Below are positions 1 through 5,470 of a stretch of DNA of 8,892 bases, in pieces. The stretch spans positions 1 through 8,892 of the forward strand of contig CANRZQ010000105.1 in NCBI GenBank assembly GCA_947644475.1, read 5' to 3'. Positions within the stretch are counted from its first letter, which is position 1. Each line of letters starts with the position of its first letter. Below the pieces are notes generated by a model. That model was not told where the DNA came from and did no database searches. It saw only the letters and a program-made list of their open reading frames with translations. The position numbers and the translations under genes are program-made. Source of the DNA: an uncultured Muribaculaceae bacterium. Lineage in GTDB: Bacteria; Bacteroidota; Bacteroidia; Bacteroidales; Muribaculaceae.

Positions 1-137
1 GTGGTGTAGAACGCTACGCTATCGCTCGCTCCAATGCCACGGATAATTACATTGCTGATACCGGGGGTTACGCTGTCGCTCCACCCCCGGCTACTATCTT
101 GAAGCGCATACGCGCTTCTTCTCCATAGCGATGGCAT
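1..137 (-). other. Open frame running off the left edge, probably repeat-derived
   Basis: An ATG at 137 opens a minus-strand frame of 45 codons with no stop before the window edge. The predicted peptide is rich in Ser, Arg and Gly and contains SDSV twice, in GWSDSVTPG and in GASDSVAFYT. I recognise no domain. The DNA beneath it is built from hairpins and an imperfect direct repeat (TACGCTATCGCTC at 15-27, TACGCTGTCGCTC at 69-81). That looks more like a structured intergenic repeat that happens to stay open than a protein gene. A possible promoter box lies about 55 bases upstream, so it may be transcribed separately from the main operon. The part beyond the left edge would settle whether it is coding. 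Confidence 0.3.
61..118. repeat. Pair of strong hairpins in the left intergenic region
   Basis: Two perfect inverted repeats stand close together. The first has arms CCGGGGGT (61-68) and ACCCCCGG (83-90), an 8-bp GC-rich stem around a 14-base loop. The second has arms GAAGCGC (101-107) and GCGCTTC (112-118), a 7-bp stem around the loop ATAC. Neither has a clean T-tract on the downstream side for the leftward operon, so a simple rho-independent terminator is not obvious. They could be part of a dispersed palindromic repeat, or act as RNA 3'-end structures. Confidence 0.5.
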
Positions 138-191
138 ATTTTTGATTCTGGATACATTAATTTATAATTTATTTAAAAGATATTTTCGACG

Positions 192-199
192 CAAAGTTA
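192..199 (-). promoter_or_regulatory. Possible Bacteroidetes -7 promoter box
   Basis: Read on the minus strand the bases are TAACTTTG, an exact match to the TAnnTTTG -7 element of Bacteroidetes promoters. It lies in an AT-rich stretch. I do not see a convincing TTTG -33 element at the usual distance upstream. It would drive leftward transcription, starting near 185, into the frame that begins at 137. The motif is short, so a chance match is possible. Confidence 0.3.
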
Positions 200-265
200 A
201 GCAATTATCCTGAGATGCCTGAATTTGTTGCAACATAAAGAATTTTCTTGCCCGAACGGAGCGTG

Positions 266-1666
266 TCAGCCTTGCAACGTTGCAAGGGAGGCTGCCCATG
301 TGGCAAGCGGTGTCATCTCGCCCGTGGCTGTGTCTTTCACCATCACCAAGTCGGGCGAGAGATGCACGGCCATGTTGCCGTCGTCGTCGCGGCTCACCAT
401 ATAGTCGCCAATGTCGTGCAACTGGTCGGCAAGTTTGCCGACATGACGCTTTATCAGGCTTAGCATTGGCCTGCGGATATCAGACTGCGTTAGGTCGGGC
501 GCCTTGTCGCTGTCGCCGCCAAATAAACCGTAGATGCGGCAATAGAGTTCCTGCACGCGGGCCATGCGCTTGCTCCAGGCGGCAATTTGCCGTGCCCCGT
601 CGGGCGACGAGAAGTTGACGCCACCCTCCCCCGACAGCACAAGCAGGGTAAGATACAGTGCCTTTTCGCGGCGATGAAGCCCGCGAAGCACCGTGTCGAT
701 GTCGGGAAAGTAGATTTCTTCCTTGAATGGATTGATAAACACGCGGCTACGCACATGGCGACGCATCAGGTGGGTATCCATCAGCAATTTATAGAATCCG
801 GTGTATAGAAACTGGTTGCGCTGCTCTTTGTTGTTGCTCATAATCACAACATCGGAACTGAGCATCGATGTGAATTCGTCGAGAAAACCGTGGACATCCT
901 TTAAAAGGTCACCCTCGATGTCCATTTTAAGGTAATTGGAATATACGGTGTCGCCCACATAGGAGATTCCGATTTTCAGAAACAGCGCCGGTGTGGTGCC
1001 ACGCAACGCTTCCATGCCGAGTTTATTGCAGAGTATATCTTTTGTGAATTCGACAGTGGTCATTTTAAGCAGTTTCTCCACCGATGCGCACCTCCCCTCC
1101 TCCGACAGCCTCGGGGCCACAAAGCCCACGATGCTCTCCATGAGCCCGGGCTCTGCCTCGCGGTAGTGGCCCACGACGTGAGGAATATAGATAAACTCAA
1201 ATCCGGCAAGCCTGAACTCCGAGAATAGAGCGCGATAATTCCGCTCCACAATCGAATCGATATATTCGGCCGGCTGCCCCTCGATATAGATTATGCATGA
1301 GGCTGGGATATTGAACATCTGTTTCGGAAAAGAATACACATGGCTCACCTCGCCCCAGAAACCGTCGAGAGCCTTGGTCACGGCCATGATGAGCAAAGCC
1401 TCCGACCGGGCACAGAAACCATCGCTCACCGACAGTTCGCGGCATCGCCGCACAAGTTCGGCACGTGTCTCGGCATCGGCCTCACGCATCGTCTCCACGG
1501 CATCGGCGAGTGTAATTGCCGATGCATCTATTTCCTCCTGACGAGTAAACTTGAAGACCGACCGCAACTCGGCGAAATATTTCATCTCGCCGGCATCAAT
1601 CACTGTATCGGCCATTATCAGGTCGGAGAAAATCCTGATGCACGCTATGCGTTCGTCACTTTTCAT
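266..1666 (-). CDS. TerB-like N-terminal domain protein with long uncharacterised C-terminal region
   Basis: The product has 466 residues and no signal peptide or membrane segment, so it is probably cytoplasmic. Residues about 5-105 are helical and resemble the TerB/TerB-like fold. An acidic motif sits at D20, D24 and E27 (MADTVIDAGEMKYF), and a second one follows at D82-G83 and E89 (SVSDGFCARSEALL). In TerB proteins such acidic pairs bind metal. Residues about 110-466 match no family I can name. They include a segment around 330-350 (LHRREKALYLTLLVLSGEGG) that recalls a REKALYLLFL-type motif in many Bacteroidales hypothetical proteins. The ATG at 1666 lies 7 bases after the PrsW-type gene, with no Shine-Dalgarno site, and the gene closes the operon. 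The TerB assignment is moderate; the function of the C-terminal part is unknown. Confidence 0.75.
   Translation of the reverse strand: MKSDERIACIRIFSDLIMADTVIDAGEMKYFAELRSVFKFTRQEEIDASAITLADAVETMREADAETRAELVRRCRELSVSDGFCARSEALLIMAVTKALDGFWGEVSHVYSFPKQMFNIPASCIIYIEGQPAEYIDSIVERNYRALFSEFRLAGFEFIYIPHVVGHYREAEPGLMESIVGFVAPRLSEEGRCASVEKLLKMTTVEFTKDILCNKLGMEALRGTTPALFLKIGISYVGDTVYSNYLKMDIEGDLLKDVHGFLDEFTSMLSSDVVIMSNNKEQRNQFLYTGFYKLLMDTHLMRRHVRSRVFINPFKEEIYFPDIDTVLRGLHRREKALYLTLLVLSGEGGVNFSSPDGARQIAAWSKRMARVQELYCRIYGLFGGDSDKAPDLTQSDIRRPMLSLIKRHVGKLADQLHDIGDYMVSRDDDGNMAVHLSPDLVMVKDTATGEMTPLATWAASLATLQG
270..287. repeat. 18-bp perfect palindrome at the 3' end of the TerB-like gene
   Basis: CCTTGCAACGTTGCAAGG is identical on both strands and lies over the last codons of the TerB-like gene, immediately before its stop. 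A related 10-bp palindrome, TGTTGCAACA, lies just downstream at 226-235; both contain TTGCAA. No T-run follows on the minus strand, so it is not a standard terminator. It may be a chance coding palindrome or a dyad protein-binding site. Confidence 0.35.
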
Positions 1667-1673
1667 ATTGTCA

Positions 1674-2708
1674 TTAACGTCTTAGTCTTGATTGATAGTT
1701 CACACTCCTGTTGAGATATGTTATGAGCAGAAGCACGCTCACGGCCATTACGGGCACTGCCACAAGAAGGCCCAGAGTGGACCCGCAGAAGGTGTCGTAT
1801 ATGCCGTGGAGCACAGCCGGGATGGCTATGGCAAGCACATAGAGCGATATGCGGTATTTAGGATAGAGTTTGGCAAACGCTATGAAATAACCGGCTATGC
1901 CGCACCATATGGCATGAAGAAACGGCAGGCTCGTAAGCCTCGCTATATTCATAAAGAAAGCCGAGGTGTAGTCGAGGTCGATGTTTACGGTGGTCTGGTA
2001 CTCGACACCCTCGAATACGCCGAAGCCGATTCCCGACATCAGCCCGTAGTAGACGAGTGTCTGGGGAAGCAACGGCTCCTTGGCCCTGCGGGCCAATATA
2101 AGCAGGGGGAGCGCCTTGGCAAATTCCTCTGTAAGCCCCACTCCGAAAATATATCCCAGGGCATCGAGCGGGAACGAGAGGTTGAGCAGGATGTAGAACG
2201 GATTGAGATGTGCCAGTCCAAACAGGTCCCACACAAGAAAGACAAAGGCTTGTGTAGCAAAGAATATCACCACGGTGGTGCGTGTCGTAACCTGCGGTGT
2301 CTTGAACAGATAGTAGAAAAACAGCCCCCAGATAAGCGAGAAGTACATCGCTATGAAATAAAACACAAGGATGCCACCTATGGGCAGGAACATCAACACC
2401 GACGGCGTGAGGCCTACAAGCGCAAGGAGCACAAGACGGCTGTCTTGTGCCCACTGGCTGCGGAACGACGACCGCGGGATTATAAGGTCGGACCCGATAT
2501 TGCGCAACTGCGAGACAAAATCTCCGGCATTGCGTATCCTCACTTTTATACCCCGCGCTTTCAGATATCTGCGCACGGTGGTTGCTTCTCCGGTGGCGGC
2601 ATCTATGGCTCTGTCGCATAACAAAATCTGCCCTTCGCCTACGTAGCCGCGGAGCGTGTCGTCGGAATATGGGCCAAACCGGCTGCCGTTTCGTTCAATA
2701 TATACCAT
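1674..2708 (-). CDS. PrsW-family intramembrane metalloprotease with N-terminal GYF_2-like domain
   Basis: This 344-residue integral membrane protein carries the hallmark motifs of PrsW glutamic-type/metalloproteases: EEFAK at 194-198 (EExxK), FGVFE at 229-233 (FxxxE), a conserved H265 in FLHAIWCG, and HGIYD at 301-305 (HxxxD). PrsW of Bacillus cleaves an anti-sigma factor in the membrane during envelope stress. Residues 1-60 look like a GYF_2-type module (NGSRFGPYSDDTLRGYV), common in Bacteroidetes before membrane segments and presumed to bind partners in the cytoplasm. About eight hydrophobic helices follow between 92 and 332. The ATG at 2708 was chosen because it overlaps the upstream stop as TGATG, a coupled junction; extending to 2762 would add 18 residues inside the previous gene. 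The likely substrate is unknown, and the neighbouring membrane protein is one candidate. Confidence 0.88.
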   Translation of the reverse strand: MVYIERNGSRFGPYSDDTLRGYVGEGQILLCDRAIDAATGEATTVRRYLKARGIKVRIRNAGDFVSQLRNIGSDLIIPRSSFRSQWAQDSRLVLLALVGLTPSVLMFLPIGGILVFYFIAMYFSLIWGLFFYYLFKTPQVTTRTTVVIFFATQAFVFLVWDLFGLAHLNPFYILLNLSFPLDALGYIFGVGLTEEFAKALPLLILARRAKEPLLPQTLVYYGLMSGIGFGVFEGVEYQTTVNIDLDYTSAFFMNIARLTSLPFLHAIWCGIAGYFIAFAKLYPKYRISLYVLAIAIPAVLHGIYDTFCGSTLGLLVAVPVMAVSVLLLITYLNRSVNYQSRLRR

Positions 2709-3829
2709 CAGCGAAATCTTATGCCTTCTATTAGCGTATGCAAATAGTCGTCGGGCCCCCACTTGTAGTCCGAGTCCGGATAGCCGTCGTAAGCGGAGAC
2801 AAGCGTCAACTTGTCGTCGTCCTTGTCGTATACCAGAATGTAACGCCAGGCCACCTCGCCCTCCTCGTCATAGAATCTTGTGACCATGTAGCGATATTGG
2901 TTGCCGTTTATCTCGCCTTTCTCATCGAATACCAATTCCGATGAATCGCCGGCAAACTCATCGTTGCGCCACCCGTCGACATATTCCATGAAATTCTTGT
3001 CGGAGGTGTCGCCGTCGAAGTCGCTGCATATGTTGGCTATAATGCCCGGCGCCTCGATGGTATACACACGGATTTTATTTCCGGGCGCAGGCTCCACATC
3101 TTCCCATTCACAGGAGAAATAGTCGGGCACGCGGAACACGGCCACACCGTCGGTATGCTCGCCGGGAGCAAGCACGACATTTTCAATCATCTCGGCCCGG
3201 CGGCTCTCGTTATTTCCGAGAGCATTATGCAATGCAACCGTAAGGATTATCACGGGAAGAATCACAAGCGCACCAATAATGTAATAATCAAGCGATTGGC
3301 GGCAACGGAAATCATGCGGAATCACTTCGGCCACCTTTTTGGATTTAATGAGATAGAGATACCAGATCACGCCCCATATCACGCCTTTAACAACCTGATT
3401 GGCCGATCCAATGCCATTCCCGGACTCCAAACCTCCCATGACAAGGTTGACAAGGTTCATCACAAAAATGAGAACCACATATATCTTTGCCACGAACACG
3501 GCATTGGGCTTGCGCTGCACAAAAGAGTATATGGTGTATATGCCGATAAACAGACACATAAATCCGAGAAATACATCGCATGACGCGAGCAAATAACTGC
3601 CGTCGTATTCCGCGACATCGAATGTGGCAATGGGGTAAACAGCGGAGACAAGTCCTCCAAGCCCCACGGCAAAGAGGAAAAACGAAAGCCAGCCGCTAAT
3701 GGAGGTTGTCTGTTTCAGATACTCGCTTGTTATCTCGGGCGTTTCTTCATAATAGCCCGTATTGATTTCGGCTTCGCCTGCCTTTTCAAGGTTGATTCGG
3801 TATTCTTCCATAGTATCATTTAAAATCAT
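2708..3829 (-). CDS. Five-helix membrane protein, DUF2569-like, with C-terminal extracytoplasmic domain
   Basis: The product has 373 residues. A polar N-terminus of about 44 residues (many Glu) is followed by five hydrophobic segments near 46-66, 84-104, 112-132, 146-162 and 183-203. The phrase SISGWLSFFLFAVGLGGL and the four-helix core resemble DUF2569-type membrane proteins; this is a weak family call. The last 170 residues are soluble, acidic and beta-rich. With five helices and a cytoplasmic N-terminus this domain would face the periplasm, which fits a sensor or a PrsW substrate, though neither is shown. The stop codon overlaps the PrsW-type start by one base, so the two are probably translationally coupled. 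An alternative start is the ATG at 3811, six codons in, which would suit a promoter box at 3837-3844; neither start has a Shine-Dalgarno site. Confidence 0.75.
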   Translation of the reverse strand: MILNDTMEEYRINLEKAGEAEINTGYYEETPEITSEYLKQTTSISGWLSFFLFAVGLGGLVSAVYPIATFDVAEYDGSYLLASCDVFLGFMCLFIGIYTIYSFVQRKPNAVFVAKIYVVLIFVMNLVNLVMGGLESGNGIGSANQVVKGVIWGVIWYLYLIKSKKVAEVIPHDFRCRQSLDYYIIGALVILPVIILTVALHNALGNNESRRAEMIENVVLAPGEHTDGVAVFRVPDYFSCEWEDVEPAPGNKIRVYTIEAPGIIANICSDFDGDTSDKNFMEYVDGWRNDEFAGDSSELVFDEKGEINGNQYRYMVTRFYDEEGEVAWRYILVYDKDDDKLTLVSAYDGYPDSDYKWGPDDYLHTLIEGIRFR

Positions 3830-3836
3830 TAAAAAT

Positions 3837-3844
3837 CAAAGGTA
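3837..3844 (-). promoter_or_regulatory. Possible internal -7 promoter box before the membrane block
   Basis: The minus-strand sequence TACCTTTG fits TAnnTTTG. Transcription would begin near 3830, which gives a short leader only if the membrane protein starts at 3811. No TTTG -33 box is visible at the right distance; that region is occupied by a degenerate palindrome. It could give the membrane/PrsW/TerB-like block its own expression, but the match is weak. Confidence 0.22.
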
Positions 3845-3855
3845 ATCACAGAGTC

Positions 3856-3877
3856 GGCACGCCCGGATCGTGCGTCC
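3856..3877. repeat. Degenerate third copy of the GGACGCACG palindrome
   Basis: On the minus strand the element opens with GGACGCACG, exactly as in the intact palindromes, but the second arm is decayed (GGGCGTGCC instead of CGTGCGTCC). It lies about 40 bases from the intact copy at 3919-3948 in the same gap. The two may form the ends of one composite repeat unit of about 90 bases. Confidence 0.45.
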
Positions 3878-3918
3878 TCGTAAATATCTTTTACATGATA
3901 AATTGTCGCCATTTTGCC

Positions 3919-3948
3919 ACGGACGCACGAGCCGTGCGTCCCTACACT
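3919..3948. repeat. REP-like palindromic repeat, copy A
   Basis: A perfect hairpin has arms GGACGCACG (3921-3929) and CGTGCGTCC (3933-3941) around the loop AGC. The hairpin and its flanks are part of a 30-base stretch identical to 8020-8049. It lies in the 157-base gap between the kinase gene and the membrane protein gene. Similar GGGACGCACG palindromes are, to my knowledge, dispersed in many Bacteroidales genomes. It could stabilise the upstream mRNA or weaken read-through to the downstream block. No T-tract follows on the minus strand. Confidence 0.75.
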
Positions 3949-3986
3949 CAAAGCATTAACTTTCTCCTGAGACATACTTAAAGGGG

Positions 3987-5468
3987 TTAATTGTTGACGA
4001 GCTGAACTATGATAAGGCGGTCGCCATCGTTTTTGCCGAGGAGGATTTTTTTGCCTTCGGTCAGTTCCACGGCCTGGCCTATTTCTATCTTGGTGTCGGT
4101 GTCCTTGTCCCACATGTATGGCAGGCGGCGATTGATGAGTATCCACTTGCCATTGTGGAAATGGAAGTCGCCGACAGGACGTTTTTCCTCGGCTGTGAGT
4201 TTCTCGTTGGGGAAAATGAACCGGTTTACGTGCCACATATAGAGCGACTGGCGGTTGTAGACCATCAGACGGTAATTCTCGGGCTTGAACACGCCTTGCT
4301 TCGGCGAGTAATAGAGATTGAGCACGGGGAGTTGTCCGTGGTATTCAGCGCCGCAGAACGGGCAGCGTGGCTTGGTGGTGTTGTCGAACACAAACCACTT
4401 GGCCTCACAGGCCGGATTCTGGCAAGGCTGCATCAGGTCGGTGGTCTTGACAAGCGCGGTGAGCCACTCGTCGGCGGTGGGGCGAAGGGCCGGATTGTGG
4501 AGGCCGTCGATAAATGCGCGGTCGAACAGTTCTTTGAGATACGGCCCGCAAATAGTGTATGGCAGTTTGGTGACATCGCCCTGCGGCAGTTCCGACGGGG
4601 CAAGGTTGGCAATCTTCGGACGGTTGCTCTTGTCGGTGGGATGCTCTACAAAAAGAGCCTTGGTGCCCATCGACAGTTCCTCGTCGCGGGCGGCGTCGAG
4701 GTCGTTTACTTTTCCACCTCGCAGGGGGTGGCGGTAAAGCAGGTACATATACACCATAACCGCCAGGGCGTGGCGGTCGGTGGCGATGCACGGAAGTTTT
4801 CGTGCGGGGTCGGTCAATGGCAACGTTTTTGTGGCGTACACCTCGGGGGCTATGAAGTCGGGAGTGCCAAGCACCTCGGGCGGATACTTGCCGGGCACGA
4901 CAAGGCCGTCGCAGTCGATGATACAAGCCGAGCCTGTCTTCGGGTCGACCAGCACGTTTTTATATGAGAGGTCGGAATGAGCAAGGCCGGCGGCATGGAG
5001 CCGCTTTACGGCGCGCGCTATCTGGATGAGCATATGGAAATGCCGCAGCCAGTCGCCCTTGAACTCGGCCTCGACAAATCGGTTGCGCAATTTGGCCGAC
5101 GCAAACCATTTGCCCTCCTTCTCCTTGCCTTTGAATTTGCCACCCTCGAAGAAAAATTTGCTTTGGTAGGTGGGCACGGTGATGCCTATCTTGCCCTCCC
5201 ATATCACCACATGCTCGGGCCACGCAAAGAGGTTGCGCCAGTAGTCGCCGCCGGCGGCCTCGAATATCTGGCGGACATAGGTGGAGCATATTGTCTCGAG
5301 GCGGTCCTTGTTAGCCGGATTGTTGGCTGCCTTATCGCGGAAAAACAGCACGACATATTTTTTGTCGGGGCTCCAATAGGCGTCTTTCACGCCTCCCTGG
5401 CTGAATATCTCGTCGATGAATTGGATGGGCGTACCGTCGGTAGCCGTTATCGAAACTGTCTTTGCCAT
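3987..5468 (-). CDS. TerY-P-type Ser/Thr protein kinase with zinc ribbon and FHA-like tail
   Basis: The 493-residue product is probably cytoplasmic. A kinase-like domain spans about 15-345. The catalytic loop is HSDLSYKN (164-171, catalytic D166, N171), the metal-binding motif is IIDCDG (D185, D187) in place of DFG, and GTPDFIAPE (201-209) provides the APE motif. The ATP-anchoring VAIK lysine is not obvious: the third strand reads YVVLFFRDK near 38-46. A zinc ribbon follows with C349, C354, C369 and C372. Residues 377-493 are beta-rich and may be an FHA-like phosphopeptide-binding fold, a tentative call. The ATG at 5468 was chosen over an in-frame TTG at 5474 that overlaps the phosphatase stop; it starts 2 bases after that stop. 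Position next to PP2C and VWA genes supports a TerY-P triad kinase, whose activity the phosphatase would oppose. Confidence 0.88.
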   Translation of the reverse strand: MAKTVSITATDGTPIQFIDEIFSQGGVKDAYWSPDKKYVVLFFRDKAANNPANKDRLETICSTYVRQIFEAAGGDYWRNLFAWPEHVVIWEGKIGITVPTYQSKFFFEGGKFKGKEKEGKWFASAKLRNRFVEAEFKGDWLRHFHMLIQIARAVKRLHAAGLAHSDLSYKNVLVDPKTGSACIIDCDGLVVPGKYPPEVLGTPDFIAPEVYATKTLPLTDPARKLPCIATDRHALAVMVYMYLLYRHPLRGGKVNDLDAARDEELSMGTKALFVEHPTDKSNRPKIANLAPSELPQGDVTKLPYTICGPYLKELFDRAFIDGLHNPALRPTADEWLTALVKTTDLMQPCQNPACEAKWFVFDNTTKPRCPFCGAEYHGQLPVLNLYYSPKQGVFKPENYRLMVYNRQSLYMWHVNRFIFPNEKLTAEEKRPVGDFHFHNGKWILINRRLPYMWDKDTDTKIEIGQAVELTEGKKILLGKNDGDRLIIVQLVNN

Positions 5469-5470
5469 GG

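Noticed and set aside
61..118. Rho-independent terminator for the operon
   Set aside because: The hairpins are strong, but no run of T follows on the minus strand and they lie about 150 bases past the last stop.
1858..2619. Minus-strand frame of 253 codons inside the PrsW-type gene
   Set aside because: It is an out-of-frame reading of the same strand, rich in Arg, His and Cys. The PrsW frame explains the sequence.
1692..2621. Plus-strand frame of 309 codons opposite the PrsW-type gene
   Set aside because: The product is a charged, His/Lys/Arg-rich string with no hydrophobic core. The opposite strand carries all PrsW motifs.
2709..2762. Longer PrsW-type protein starting at 2762
   Set aside because: The extra 18 residues would lie inside the preceding gene and come before the GYF_2-like module, which begins naturally at the ATG at 2708.
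4155..4967. Plus-strand frame of 270 codons opposite the kinase gene
   Set aside because: It is antisense to the catalytic loop and zinc ribbon of the kinase and has no recognisable domain.
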